Below are positions 1 through 10,872 of a stretch of DNA of 64,000 bases, one piece after another (the first letter of the stretch is position 1; every line of letters begins with the position of its first letter). Source of the stretch: Polytrichum commune (Eukaryota > Streptophyta > Polytrichopsida > Polytrichales > Polytrichaceae). The notes beneath the pieces are model-generated. The model was not told the origin of the DNA. It did not search any database and saw only the letters and a program-made list of their open reading frames with translations. The DNA is taken from the NCBI GenBank assembly GCA_950295325.1, contig OX485805.1, positions 8,804,501-8,868,500 on the forward strand. The letters run 5' to 3'. The position numbers were made by a program, and so were the translations under genes.

Positions 1-467
1 GGTAATGTTATCCGATATTTAGTGGCATATGGTGTTTAATGTCACTGTGGTAACTTTTCAGATGACGCTTCTTATGAATAAGCGAACAAATATTGTCATG
101 GACGATGGATGAGTTCATTCATGGGGCATAACCCTACCGTCTCTTGTCAGCAACTTGTGATGAAATATTGTCACGGATGATTATGATTTCGATGAACAAT
201 CACTTAGTAGGTGACAGTAACTGCATCACTGTAAATCTATAATACCCAAACAATTTACAAGGAATGACAAATAATATTGGGTTAACATTTAGTGTCGTGA
301 CACTATACTGCAATTTACAATCAGTATTGAGCAAGACAATTAGAATTTATGATACTAAATATCATATTTAGCGTGGTAGTTGGAGGAAGGTGAATGCAAC
401 TAGGCATGCAGACAATTGTTCCCCCACTCGGTACCTGGGGGACATGATCAGTAAACTCCAATTTCTA
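1..467. other. AT-rich intergenic DNA with MITE debris
   Basis: No open frame of interest. Short words of the type CACTAAATAT or ATATTTAGTG recur (around 14-22, 283-292 and 353-372), including an inverted pair near 353-372. They match the ends of the MITE-like sequence at 1640-1910, so this is probably decayed copies of that family. Nothing else is recognised. Confidence 0.4.
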
Positions 468-1085
468 AGAGCTTGTGGCGGCCCTCCTTGCACGGCAACC
501 ACAATCGTGGCATTGACTTGATCAAATATATGTAAATTATTCAATCACGTAGTACAAAACATTATTTGGCCATGTGGGTCGGTTCCATGACTCTATACTA
601 TGTCAATTGAATTCCATGGGTCCCCGAACAAAGTGGGAAAACATTTATTAGAGCTTGTGGCCGCCCTTCTTGCACGGCAACCACAAGTACAACATGATTG
701 ATCTTATCAAATATGTATAAGTTACTCAATCACGTACTTCACAACATCATTCGGCCATGTGGGTCAGTTCCATGACCCAGGACTATGTCAATTGAACTCC
801 ATGGGGCCCCGAAACAAAGTGGGAATTGTCATTTATTATTCGTACATTCATGATGAACTTCGAAACATTTAAGAGCTTGTGGCAGCCCGCCTTGCACATC
901 AATCACAATTGCGGCATTAACCTATAGTAATCAAAGATGTGTAAGTTACTCAATCACGTAGTTCACAACATTATTCAGGCATGTGGGTCGGTTTCATGAC
1001 CCTGGATTATGTCAATTGAATTCCATGGGTGCTCAAAAAAAGTGGGATTATTCATTTATTATTCATACATTCATGATGAACTTCA
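468..1085. repeat. Tandem repeat, three units of about 180-220 bp
   Basis: Three diverged units begin near 468, 650 and 872, each opening with AGAGCTTGTGG followed by a GC-richer stretch (CCTTGCAC), a 'TCAATCACGTAGT' block and 'CATGTGGGTCGGTTCCATGA'. Units differ by substitutions and small indels. The 67-codon frame over the third unit is a by-product of the repeat. No coding function is supported. Confidence 0.75.
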
Positions 1086-1639
1086 AAATTTGGGTGGAGT
1101 TGTACTACTGGCACTATGCACAAGAATCATGGTTTATCCCAATAATATGCGCAAGAGCCATTGTTCATCTTAGCATTATTCCTTGACATTGTTATTCATA
1201 GTAGAACTATTAATGAAAATGCCGACATTATTCATAATATTCATAATATTCCTATTGGCATTATTCATGTTGACAGTGTTCATTATTCATTCCAGTGTTA
1301 GTTCTTCCTAATTTTTTAAGTTTCTTCCCATTAAGGTAAGATAGTGGAGGCCCATGTTAGATGATATATAGAGAATGGAACACAACCATGCACCTGAATA
1401 ATGGGGAGTTAGAAGTTTTTGCACAATCTAATTTTGATCCAAGGTATTTTACATGGGTAAAAATAGGCAACCTATACACAAAGGCAACCTAATTGCACAT
1501 ATCGGTGTGCATTAAATAGTCCTATTAGTGCGGGTGGAGAATTATAGTGGAAATAATTAGTGTGGACCACTCTAATTGTCTAACAGGGGTGAAAACTACG
1601 TGGGTTTGCCTCCGCCACAACATGAATAACTACACTAAA

Positions 1640-1910
1640 TATGATATTTAGTGTTTGATAATATTTAGTGTTGTTACCATCCTATCCTGCACAACACTAA
1701 TTTTCAATTATTTGATAATTAGTGGTAGATATAAATGCGCCGCCACCTCCCTTCTCCTTTTATCATTGTTAATTTTATTTCATATCCTTACTAACACTAA
1801 ATTCATGCATGTAACTTCCACATATTACCATAGTTGATTATTAGTATTTGAGTTTACATTGAATGTTACTTACTTTCATAGGGTTAGTGATATTTAGTGT
1901 ACTAGAAAAA
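1640..1910. repeat. MITE-like repeat, CACTAAATAT ends
   Basis: The segment is bounded by CACTAAATAT/ATATTTAGTG words and is the reverse complement, with divergence, of 23945-24200 (shared blocks include 'CTTACTTTCATAGGGTTAG' and the 'CTTCTCCTTTTATCATTG' region). Two copies in opposite orientation 22 kb apart mark it as a dispersed non-autonomous repeat. No protein is encoded. Confidence 0.6.
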
Positions 1911-2010
1911 GAGGGTCAAGGGGACACCATAATGACACGGAGATGACACCGTTCTAACCATTCTAACAAATATTAGAGTTGAAGTGGGGTAGCCTTGGTG
2001 TGAGGGGAGT

Positions 2011-2075
2011 GCTATCTTATGAGCGGTGAGCAGTGAGCGGTGAGCGATGAGCGGTAATTTGTGAGCGGTGAAGAA
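2011..2075. repeat. Left terminal inverted repeat with GAGCGGT tandem words
   Basis: After GCTATCTTAT the sequence runs through GAGCGGTGAGCAGTGAGC and similar words to about 2068. The inverse order is at 9820-9885. The same words recur near 53375-53405 next to a second MULE transposase copy, so they belong to this transposon family. Confidence 0.7.
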
Positions 2076-2689
2076 AACAAAATATCTGGTAATAGGACCC
2101 CTAGTATCCTATAACCGTGGCCTAAAGAAATAATGTTTTAGGGTTCAATAATAAGAAGATTGGGGAGGACAAACAATATGAATGCTAGATTGCAAGTAGT
2201 GAGCAATGAAAAAGACCAGTTTGTACAAGACTCAGGGTTGCTAGTATGTGAGCATGCGAGCGTGAACCTATGAGCCTTCAATTTTTTCCCGGTTATGGTT
2301 TGTAAATCTGTTGGGGGCCTATGACTGTGGAATTACATGTAAGGGTCTATAGTCCAAATGAACAAATGAGAATGTTGCTATGACAATTTTAAACAGAAAA
2401 TGAACTAATATACATTCAATTGTTGAAATAATAATAATGTAATTGGAGACAATGTGTAAGCAAACTCATGTTAAATACAAGTGCAGCATGTTAGAATGTC
2501 TCACTATAATACACATCAATGTAAAATTTGAATACATTATAACACCATCATGAAGGTGACATTTACGAAGCCCAAAACATAAAGAACAACGAAAGTGGAT
2601 TGTAGATATAAATCGGGTAGTAGATTTAAATTGTTGAAGTTCTTGGAAATCAAATATCAAAAATAAAAAATCAAATCATGAATACAAAC
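2076..2689. other. Non-coding interior, left end of the MULE
   Basis: AT-rich DNA with scattered 'GTGAGC' words near 2195 and 2250. Only short frames without family resemblance. Probably the 3' flank of the minus-strand gene with the ParB-like motif and subterminal transposon DNA. Confidence 0.4.
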
Positions 2690-3872
2690 TTAAATATCGT
2701 CGGACTCAGATGCACTGAGTTCAAAATAAGCACATACTCTAGTATCGTAATATCTACGAGGTGAAGGTGAAATTAAAGATGAAGTAGATAAAGCATTAGC
2801 ATAAGCTTCAGCTAAAGCCTCAGCATAGACAGGGAGGCTATGAGGACTAAGAGAGGGGCTTCTCAATAATCCATGGTACTGATAAAATGATTCATCCAAT
2901 TGCAAACAACAAACCATGTATTAGAATATGTAATAACAAATAAGAATACAAAATCTAGAATTTGTAATTGAAGTTGAAAAAAAACAAAAAAAAAACTTAC
3001 TCACATAAGTTAAGTAGTGCGGCGTCTTTTATTGGAGTATCATCATCAAAGTCCATACCATCGCATGAGGTATCAGTTGTAGGTGTTTGAAAAGGTTTTA
3101 GTACCTCATCAAAGAGTTCGGCAGCACTAATGCTAGAATATGACGATTAGATGAATAAGCCACTCTAATAGAAAAACCTAGATGAAATACAATATTAATT
3201 AGGAAACTCAACAGTCAAACTGAACCAAATCCTATGTTTGGATTTTTGTTTGGTATTAACGGCAGTAAAAAATATATATAAAAAGAAAACCAAATGAACC
3301 GAACAAATAAGAAGAGAATAATGAAAGAATTACCAATTGACTTTATGTAAAGCTGCCAACATGGTTGCAATATCTCCCTTGACGTCCAAAATAATACTTT
3401 CAACAACATAATGCTAAGCCGGATCATGTATATGATCTTGATTAATAATGGGCAACCATGCTTGCAAATGGTGGTTTCCGTCCCACACCATGAATATTTT
3501 GCCAGAGAAAATTTTGAGGTCCTCATCAATTTGTAATATTTTTTCAAAGGCATCATTTGCCCGCACCCAGTTCTCACTCCAGGATTCATGATACTATTGG
3601 TAACATCTATTGTTTTTCTCTCATTATTTTCCAAGGTAAGGTAAAAATGCCATTGGCCTTCATATAACCAAAAGTAACAAAATATACAGACATGTTCATA
3701 ACGTCATTTTTCAAAAAATGCCTCACAACAGGCAATGCAAGCATTCGACATAGTGGAATGTTGAATTTTGATTTTGCCCTTGGTTGATACCTCAACTGTT
3801 CAAGACGGAAAGATGTGTTAACATTTTCTTTCTTAAAAAATGCATATAATTGCAACTCCAATTAATCTTCAA
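2690..3872 (-). pseudogene. Decayed multi-exon gene with a ParB-like DGNH motif
   Basis: Read on the minus strand, about 3872-3334 is coding in character, though frameshifted near 3600 and 3480. It contains GKIFMVWDGNHHLQAWLPII at about 3500-3440, followed by hydrophobic strands and LHKVNW. The DG(N/Q)H(R) signature after a beta strand is the hallmark of ParB/Srx-like N-terminal domains, nucleases among them. A TAG interrupts it where a Trp codon (TGG) would fit. Downstream, 3130-3001 reads as an acidic exon with a good GTAAGT donor, and 2890-2690 reads as a Ser/Tyr-rich last exon ending ESDDI. The neighbouring palindrome array lies upstream of it. Function is unknown; the family call rests on one motif, and other folds that use DGxH remain possible. 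Confidence 0.45.
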
Positions 3873-4068
3873 AAATAGGTACAACTTTCATATCTAAAGC
3901 AAAACAATATCACCCATATGGAAGACAAAAAACAAATTAAAAGAAATATATACATATCAAAAAAATCACATATGCGAACTAAAATAAAATGCAAAAATAT
4001 TTATGAAAGTGAGAATATATATAAGAGGGAAAATCACATATGCAAAACAATTTGAAATTTCCATAAGG
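3873..4068. other. AT-rich spacer before the palindrome array
   Basis: Low-complexity A-rich DNA upstream of the minus-strand exon with the ParB-like motif; possibly an intron. No signal recognised. Confidence 0.3.
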
Positions 4069-6370
4069 AAGGTCGTTAACGACTACCCTTGTTGAAAAAA
4101 AAATTTAAGAAAATGGATGTATACATGAAGAAAGGAACACATATAGAAAAAAATCAGAAATTTCAATAAGGGAGGCCGTTAACGACTACCCTTGTTGAGA
4201 AGAAAAATTAAGAAAATGGGTGTATACATGAAGAAAAAAACACATATAGAAAAAAATCAGAAATTTCAATAAGGGAGGTCGTTAACGGCCACCTTTGTTG
4301 AAGGAAATTTTTTTTTTTTAAATGAGTGTATACATGAAGAAAGAAACATACATAGAAAATAATTAGAAATTTTAATAAAGGTGGCCGTTAATGGCCATTC
4401 TTGTTAGAAGACAAAACATTAAGCAAATAAGTGTATCTTCCCTTTGAGAGTAGGACAACCATCATCGAGGTTTATTTTCCTAAACTTCCGATAGTTAGTT
4501 TCTGACTTACTAGCTTTCGACCCAGTTCTAATCATGTAAGGCAGATTATGCGCTGAGGGATCCTACACAGAGCTTTCCAACTCCAGCGATCCCATGTGGA
4601 TCTCACCCCGCTCATACGACTTACAGATAATCCCACGTTAACAGCAAGTCAAATTCCACGATAAAAGAGTTCTGTTTCTAAAAATATTTCTCCATTTGTA
4701 ATGGAAATAACATTGGTAGAAATATAAGCAGACACGTCTCCAGCTTGTGTTTTAATTACAGGTAATGCAGTTAAGCTACCCGCACCAGTCTGGTCTGAGA
4801 TTTTAGCGGCTCTTTCTAATAAACGAGAATGTAAATAGAAAACATCTCTTGGGAACGCCTCACAACCTGGTGGTCAACGTAATAATAATGACATTTGTCG
4901 ATATGCCACTGGTTGCTTTGAAAAGTCATCATAAATGATTAATGCGTGCATTCCATTATCTCAAAAGTATATATGAAGAAAGAAATACATACGGAAAAAA
5001 AATATGAAATTTCAATAAAGGAGGCCGTTAACAGCCACCCTTGTTGAAGGACAAAAAATTAGAAAAATGAGTGTATACATGAAGAAATAGACACACATAC
5101 CAAGAAATCTGAGATGCAACCAAAGGTGGCCGTTAACGGCCACATTTTTAAATTAAACAAACATAAGAAACATATGTATATATGTGATTTGATTTCAAAG
5201 AAATTATGTTGTTAAATGAAGACTGAAACCTAAGAAGGGTTGGCCGTAAACAGTTGCCCTAAACTAGAACATGGAAGTTAACATCATACAAAGGACGGCC
5301 GTTGACGGCCGTACTAAACAAGAACACAAAAGTTGGCACCATAGAAAGGGTGGCCGTTAACGGCTACCCATTTGTAAAAAAATTGTAGATTTCACTACAT
5401 GGAATCTTTGCTATAATGTTTTCAAATTTATGAATTTATTTGCACAAAAAATCAAGTGCATAGATCATAGCCTTCTCATTGAGTCTAATTTTTTTTCTAA
5501 AATTGTTGGATATAATATCAATTTTAGATAAATTGTCAAAGTCTACTGAAATTAATATGATTATAATTGGGTGTATACATGAAGAAACAAACACACATAC
5601 CAAGAAATCTGAGATGCAACCAAAGGTGGCCGTTAACGGCCACACTTTTAAATTAAACAAACATAAAAAAACGTATGTATATATGTGATTTGATTTCAAA
5701 GAAATTATGTTGTTAAATGAAGACTGAAACCTAAGAAGGGTTGGCCGTAAACGGTTGCCCTAAACTAGAACATGGAAGTTAACATCATACAAAGGACGGC
5801 CGTTGACGGCCGTACTAAACAAGAACACAAAAGTTGGCACCATAGAAAGGGTGGCCGTTAACGGCTACCCATTTGTAAAAAAATTGTAGATTTCACTACA
5901 TGGAATCTTTGCTATAATGTTTTCAAATTTATGAATTTATTTGCACAAAAAATCAAGTGCATAGATCATAGCTTTGTCATTGCGCCCAATTTTTTTCAGA
6001 ATTGTTGAAAATAATATCAATTTTACATAAATTGTCAAAGTCTACTGAAATTAATATGATTAGAATTGGGTGTATACATGAAGAAATAAACTCACATGCC
6101 AAGAAATCTGAGATGCAACCAAAGGTGGCTTTTAACGGCCACACTTTTAGATGGAACAAACATAAGAAACATATGTATATATGTGATTTGATTTCAAAGA
6201 AATTATGCTATTAAATGAGGACTGAAACCTAGGAAGGGTTGGCCGTAAACGGTTGCCCTAAACTAGAACATGGAAGTTAGCATCATACAAAGGGTGGCCG
6301 TTGACGGCCGTACTAAACAAGAACACAAAAGTTGGCACCATAGAAAGGGTGGCCGTTAACGGCTACCCAT
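4069..6370. repeat. Array of about 17 GGCCGTTAACGGCC palindromes
   Basis: Perfect or near-perfect copies of GGTGGCCGTTAACGGCCACC lie at about 4069, 4172, 4277, 4381, 5025, 5126, 5241, 5295, 5350, 5627, 5743, 5797, 5852, 6126, 6239, 6294 and 6350. The first four are spaced about 103 bp apart with A-rich spacers. Later copies fall into a larger 490-bp tandem unit. Substitutions are often in one arm only. The motif occurs nowhere else in the window. The arrays lie between two minus-strand coding stretches of the MULE and could be intronic or upstream of the gene with the ParB-like motif. Candidate protein-binding sites, inferred only from symmetry and repetition. Confidence 0.85.
4437..4967 (-). 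pseudogene. atp1: NUMT: mitochondrial atp1 fragment plus possible intron start
   Basis: On the minus strand about 4963-4620 encodes a stretch of the mitochondrial ATP synthase alpha subunit: DNGMHALIIYDDFSKQ, then [29 protein letters not shown] and [21 protein letters not shown] fits the mitochondrial rather than the plastid form. Three in-frame TGA codons (4961-4963, 4874-4876, 4649-4651) and one TGT stand where Arg is conserved, and TCT stands for a conserved Pro. Coding similarity stops just after VGLSVSR, and the rest (to 4437) looks like structured intron DNA, perhaps the 5' part of a group II intron. It interrupts the palindrome array between 'GTGTAT' and 'ATGAAGAAAG', so it landed after the array formed. 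Confidence 0.85.
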
Positions 6371-6560
6371 TTGTAAAAAAATTGTAGATTTCACTGCATA
6401 AAATCTTTGCTATAATTTTTTCAAATTTTTGAATTTATTTGTACAGAAAATCAAGTGCATAGATCATAGGCTTGTCATTGAGTCTAATTGTTTTCAAAAT
6501 AATTGTTGGATATAATATCAATTTTACATAAATCTTCAAAGTCTACTGAAATTAATGTGG
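5088..6560. repeat. Three direct tandem units of about 490 bp
   Basis: Units start near 5088, 5578 and 6070 at 'GTGTATACATGAAGAAA'. Each carries four palindromes (GGCCGTTAACGGCC, a weaker TTGGCCGTAAACGG type, ACGGCCGTTGACGGCCGT and GGCCGTTAACGGCT) in fixed order, then an AT-rich tail with 'TGCATAGATCATAG'. Identity between units is high. The small frames seen in both strands of each unit are repeat artefacts. Confidence 0.85.
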
Positions 6561-6813
6561 TTAGATTTTCTGCATAAAATTTGAAGATTTTAGAAAAACC
6601 TAAGATGCTTTAATTGTTTTTTGGCTCTAAAACATGCAAAACAAAATCATTTTAGTCGTGCTATATACCGTTGGAATCATATTCTCGGCGTGTATAATAT
6701 AGTATATATTACGTACCTCCAAATTTATTTTCATTTTAAAGTTGTTCTCTTACCATTTCGTTCGTATAACCTACCTCCATTTCCGCCTCAGAAGATTGTT
6801 CTTTTTTTTCGTA

Positions 6814-7131
6814 TTATGTGGCTTGCTCTTCGTCGATGCCTCTGTCATAATCTTCCTCCTCTTCATCGTCCTCATTGCATTTAGAGACGACATGTGGTTG
6901 AGCTTCATATGTAGGAGTTTGATGTTCGAAGACATTTTCCGGTATCATTTCGCATGTCATAATATCTTCGTACGTCAAATTTCTTGTTGTACTTAATAAG
7001 TCTACTCTTGTCATTCGAGGAACAAATCTATGCATTCTAACCCTTGATAATTGTGTCTTACTTGAAAAATGAAAACTATTCTTTTGCCTATTTTTTTTCC
7101 TAACCTCCACTGGTGTGACCATTGCTAACAT
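6814..7131 (-). CDS. Unknown protein, acidic C-terminus; possible first exon
   Basis: A 105-codon minus-strand frame with a basic N-terminal half (RKKNRQKNSFHF) and a very acidic end (NEDDEEEEDYDRGIDEEQAT). It begins about 25 bp before the + strand transposase remnant, so the two would be divergent. It could be the first exon of the minus-strand gene with the ParB-like motif, with the palindrome array in its intron, but no clear donor was found. No family recognised. Confidence 0.3.
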   Translation of the reverse strand: MLAMVTPVEVRKKNRQKNSFHFSSKTQLSRVRMHRFVPRMTRVDLLSTTRNLTYEDIMTCEMIPENVFEHQTPTYEAQPHVVSKCNEDDEEEEDYDRGIDEEQAT

Positions 7132-7155
7132 GAATGAATGACGTTTTTTTGCATT

Positions 7156-8985
7156 TAAAGGGTTTATGGCTGATAATGCTCAAGCTAATTAGAATGCGGT
7201 GAGGACGATTTACGAGGATGGTGACCCAAGTCTACCCATGGTTGCACATGAGTGTACATGTCTTTTCCATTGGTCTGTGAGCTTGAATAAGGTGACCCAA
7301 AAGTATATCAAACCATCATTGCAATTTCAATACAAGCAAATATGCAAGGATTACAATGACGCAAAAACGATGGACAACGCCAAGTCTAAGTATCATGTGA
7401 TTCGTTCTTAGTGGTTGTCATTCGGAGTTGCTTCGGAAGAAGGCATCTTTGGCCTTTCAGAGTGGTTGGATTTTTGGCACTTTCATTACAGACAATGGGG
7501 TGGTCATATGCTATTTGTAAGTACGTATCAAAATTTATTATTTAATATCATTCATTTTTTCCCATTGTTATATATATCTTATATTTTTCTTATCCTCATA
7601 TTTGTGTGTTGTTCATAGGATATGACAATAGAACAACGTGCGGAAATGCCAACATGCGACCTTGCAGACACTGTACACAACAAATGGCTCTAACAATCCG
7701 GCGACAAAATGATTTGTTTATATGAAGCTATAGTGGACGATATGATCCGTGCCTTCATGGAAATTACAATTTACCGGACATGGTTGAAAAGGGGGCCTGA
7801 TGGTAAAGGTCGTGATTTGGCATCATTGAAACTCAAAGTGACTGCCAGGTGTGAAGATCCAAAAATGTTGGTTAATGCCATGAAGTCTTATCCAGGGGCA
7901 GAAGACGTCAACACTAGAAATTGTGCATTGGAAGGATCAAAGCTCTTTGGTTCCACCAAATGCAAATTCAACCTACCACCGGGTGCTGATTGTGACTCTC
8001 ATCGACCCGACAAAGTGAACTATTTCATTCCTCGTCCCAACACCCAAGCAACTCGTCAACGCATAGAGGAATTGTTGAGTTCTGCAATTCATGGTATGGC
8101 TCATACTACATCCATGTTAGAGACTGATTGTCTTGCTTCTAAATGGCACATTGCAAGATTGCCACCCAACTCAGCCAAACGATGTTGGACACTACAGGCC
8201 ATTACAGGGACTATGTGCAATGCCAAAGTCGGGACTGGAAAACATGACACATTTTGCTCCAACATACAAAGGGCTCAGGAAGGAATTTCGTTCTCCCAAC
8301 AATGTGGAGTATAAATTTTGGTTTTGCCTTGACGATATCAAGTATTGTATGAGTGGCAGTAAAAAGAAATATGTGTTGGATTGGCCTATTGTACCTAACA
8401 CGTGGCCAGTGAAGATAAGTACCAATCTATCGAGAGAGGAGGTTTTGGCATTTGAAGATATTGGATTTCAACTACAGCAGAGGGAGGCATTGTCCCCTCG
8501 TCGTAGGCTTTCAACAATCGCAACTTTCCCCATTCTTCGCTCGCATTTTTGTATGCCACCAAACCCGGATGCCCACCCTACATTCAGGTTTGGGAAGACA
8601 ATGCGTCATAATCCAACAGCACAGCTGGCGGATCACAAAAACAAATGGGAGAGAGCCGAACTTATGGAAGGTTACTATGTGGTTGGGGTCACTGCCATTC
8701 CATATCCAGGCTTTGGAGTGATAATCAATATTGTCTCCAAATAGAATATCATCTACCATGTCACAATTGGCGGCATCCGGCATTGCACATGCTCGGATTT
8801 TACGAAAATGTCCTCTCATGCATTGGGAAAGAAAAGAAAATGGGTGTATTGTAAACATCTTTATTATGTGTTGAGGTTTTTGTAGAAGGTGGATTACGAG
8901 AGTGACAAGTTCATTCATGCACCTACATATATCTATAATGAGGTCATGCGACTACTTGAGCTAGATGGTATTGTAGAATGTAAGT
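7156..8985 (+). pseudogene. MULE transposase remnant with SWIM zinc finger
   Basis: The reading begins mid-protein (KGFMADNAQAN, where the Asp would be catalytic in MULE DDE domains) and passes through WHFHYRQWGGHM. A 102-bp intron has good sites (GTAAGT at 7517, AG at 7618) and joins in phase as MLF|DMTIEQR. Then follow VHNKWL, LPPGADCDSHRPDKVN and YKFWFCLDDIKYC, ending in a SWIM-type zinc finger at about 8780-8870 (CTC...CKH). Disruptions: TAG at 7190-7192 and 7409-7411 where Trp fits, TAA at 7691-7693 where Gln fits, a frameshift near 8245 and TAG at 8742-8744. The N-terminal part is missing. A homologous C-terminal copy lies at 53.4-54.1 kb. Not functional as it stands. Confidence 0.7.
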
Positions 8986-9690
8986 AGCATTGCAAGTGTT
9001 CTATTAAACAACATATATTTGAATGTCAATAAATGACATGTTTTGGTTTGGATTATTATAATAAAAATTAGCAATGGATTAGAAGTATTTCAAATAATTC
9101 AGTAACTTATTTCTATTTAGACTATGACCCAACCGTGAGCGGTTTGATTAGTTCACACGGATAAATAATAATAAGTTTCTAAAAATAAAAAATAATCGAG
9201 AAGATTATACGCACATCCGCGTAGTAACCTCTTTTTGGTATCCGCCTATAGATTATTCATGCTTTATCACTAGTTCAATTTGGGATAGCACCAGTCAATG
9301 TAACCAACCGGATTCGAACCCGGGTTGATCCAGACCTAATACCAATCTCGTACACAACTCGCATCCATAAGCAAATGTCGCAAAACCTAGTAGCTACCTA
9401 TATATTGACTATTTCTAATATATAATTTCCTTGCTTTTGTAGATTGTGGGCCTTAACTCAGCCTGTGAGCGGTTTGAGTGGCTCACAATTATGGCACCTA
9501 CATATACGTATAATGAGGTTATGCACCTACTTGAACTTGCTGGTGTTGTGGAATGTGCGTAGTTGTGCAAGTGTTGGTTGTAACTACATCTATAAGGATG
9601 TCAATAAATGACATGTATTGGTTTGGATTATTATAATAAAAATCAGCAATGGATTGAAAGTGCTTTAAATGATCCATGGCAATAGGGCCC
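8886..9690. repeat. Duplicated transposase 3' end, two copies about 590 bp apart
   Basis: The last exon (encoding FIHAPTYIYNEVMRLLEL) and its 3' flank at 8886-9115 recur at 9489-9690 with about 10 percent divergence (HAPTYTYNEVMHLLEL; 'GATGTCAATAAATGACATG' in both). Between the copies lies a SINE-like insertion. Confidence 0.7.
9120..9480 (-). mobile_element. tRNA-derived SINE-like insertion
   Basis: On the minus strand 9306-9330 reads CCCGGGTTCGAATCCGG, an excellent pol III B box in a T-arm-like stem. A clear A box was not identified and no tRNA cloverleaf can be drawn. It sits between two copies of the transposase 3' end, and related words (TGTGAGCGGTTTGA) flank it at 9134 and 9459. Called SINE-like from the B box only. 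Confidence 0.35.
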
Positions 9691-9819
9691 TTTCATGTGT
9701 GCTTCATTTAAAATATTGGCAATTTATAATTGAAAATATGCAATTGATTTGTCAAAATTTTGATTGTGTACCCTAAACCCGTGTGTCTTTACTAAATTTG
9801 GATTCATTGCTCATATGTT

Positions 9820-9891
9820 ACTGCTCATTGCTCATGTGTTACTGCTCACCGCTCACCGCTCACTGCTCATCGCTCATAAGATAGCTTCCCT
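9820..9891. repeat. Right terminal inverted repeat of the MULE
   Basis: GCTCACCGCTCACTGCTCATCGCTCATAAGATAGC words in reverse of the left end; outside it comes the second copy of the 13-bp target repeat. Confidence 0.7.
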
Positions 9892-9904
9892 CCTTGGTGT
9901 GAGG

Positions 9905-10239
9905 CCAAACCGCCCACCCTTAAGCGTCCTAGTCCGGGTGAGGGAATGGATGTCACATTCGTTTCGCATAGCTCCCTCTTACCAACTTCATTGGAAGTCA
10001 TTACATGTCTCATTAATTCGTACACACCAATTTATTCCATAACAAGGTTACAAGTGTTAAGAAACACTCTTTCTCTATCGTGGCGCTATTCGCGTGCTCA
10101 AGTACACTCCCCCACAACCGTACCCCCGATTACACAGAGAGCTAACTACCTAGTTAACCCATCCATTTAACTTAGGGTACTAGATCTAACTAACCCTTCT
10201 TCTAACTGCCCTTAATTCAGCTGCCCCTTAGTAAGCTGG
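9905..10239. other. Intergenic, pyrimidine-rich
   Basis: Frames of 74-92 codons here lack any recognised motif and overlap one another. The base composition shifts to C-rich on the + strand and runs into the minisatellites that follow. Confidence 0.3.
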
Positions 10240-10390
10240 TCGCAGCTAACTTAGTTTGTCGCAGCTCCTTAGTCCGTCGCAACTAACTTAGTCCGTTGTA
10301 GCTCCTTAGTCTGTCGCAGCTACCTTAGTTTGTCGCAACTCCTTAGTCTGTCGCAGCTACCTCAGTCTGTCGCAGCTCCTTAGTCAACTA
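10240..10390. repeat. Minisatellite, unit about 17 bp (CTTAGTCYGTCGCAGCT)
   Basis: About eight alternating units of 'GTCGCAGCTACCTTAGT' and 'GTCGCAGCTCCTTAGT'. Simple tandem expansion; no coding sense. Confidence 0.85.
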
Positions 10391-10795
10391 ATTTTCTAAG
10401 CTCCCCCTAATCAAATCTATTCTCTAAGCTCCCCCTAGTCAAATCTATTCTCTAAGTTCCCCCTAATCAACTCTATTCTCTAAGTTCTCCCTTATCAAGT
10501 CTATTCTCTAAGTTCCCCTTAATCAACTCTATTCTCTAAGTTCTCCCTAATCAAGTCTATTCTCTAAGTTCCCCCTAATCAAGTCTATTCTCTAAGTTCC
10601 CCTTAATCAAGTCTATTCTCTAAGTTCTCCCTAATCAAGTCTATTCTCTAAGTTCCCCTTAATCAAGTCTATTCTCTAAGTTCTCCCTAATCAAGTCTAT
10701 TCTCTAAGTTCTCCCTAATCAAGTCTATTCTCTAAGTTCCCCTTAATCAACTCTATTCTCTAAGTTCCCCTTAATCAACTCTATTCTCTACCATA
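10391..10795. repeat. Minisatellite, 29-bp unit, about 14 copies
   Basis: Repeated CTATTCTCTAAGTTCCCC followed by TTAATCAAGT, with C/T and T/C variants between units. Strong strand asymmetry (pyrimidine-rich on +). Units abut directly with no unique spacers, which rules out a CRISPR-type array. Confidence 0.9.
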
Positions 10796-10802
10796 CTACT
10801 CA

Positions 10803-10829
10803 ACACACACACACTCACACACACACCCA

Positions 10830-10868
<39 letters not shown>
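10803..10868. repeat. Compound (CA)n-(GA)n microsatellite
   Basis: CACACACA tract (about 10803-10835) passing straight into a GAGAGA tract (about 10835-10868). Confidence 0.95.

Positions 10869-10872
<4 letters not shown>

Larger units (their letters stand above)
2006..9891. mobile_element. Mutator-like (MULE) DNA transposon, 7.9 kb, composite
   Basis: The direct repeat CCTTGGTGTGAGG occurs at 1993-2005 and again at 9892-9904, immediately outside an inverted pair. GCTATCTTATGAGCG at 2011-2025 is inverted at 9871-9885, followed inward on both sides by GAGCGGTGAGC-type tandem words. A 9-13 bp duplication plus an internal transposase with a SWIM zinc finger is what MULEs show. The interior holds the MULE transposase remnant (+, 7.16-8.99 kb), a decayed gene with a ParB-like motif (-, 2.69-3.87 kb), a palindrome array (4.07-6.37 kb) and a NUMT. 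The transposase lacks its N-terminal half, so the left part may be captured or inserted DNA. Confidence 0.7.

Noticed and set aside
4600-4967. Plastid atpA fragment
   Set aside because: [15 protein letters not shown] and [10 protein letters not shown] fit the mitochondrial alpha subunit; plastid forms differ at these positions.
5436-6214. Frames of 60-87 codons on both strands, nearly identical between repeats
   Set aside because: Carried by the 490-bp tandem unit; both strands open, no codon bias.
9306-9330. tRNA gene (perfect B box)
   Set aside because: No cloverleaf or acceptor stem; a SINE promoter remnant is more likely. The same holds for 15766-15785 and 53054.
10391-10795. CRISPR-like regular array
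   Set aside because: Units are directly adjacent, no unique spacers, eukaryotic minisatellite.
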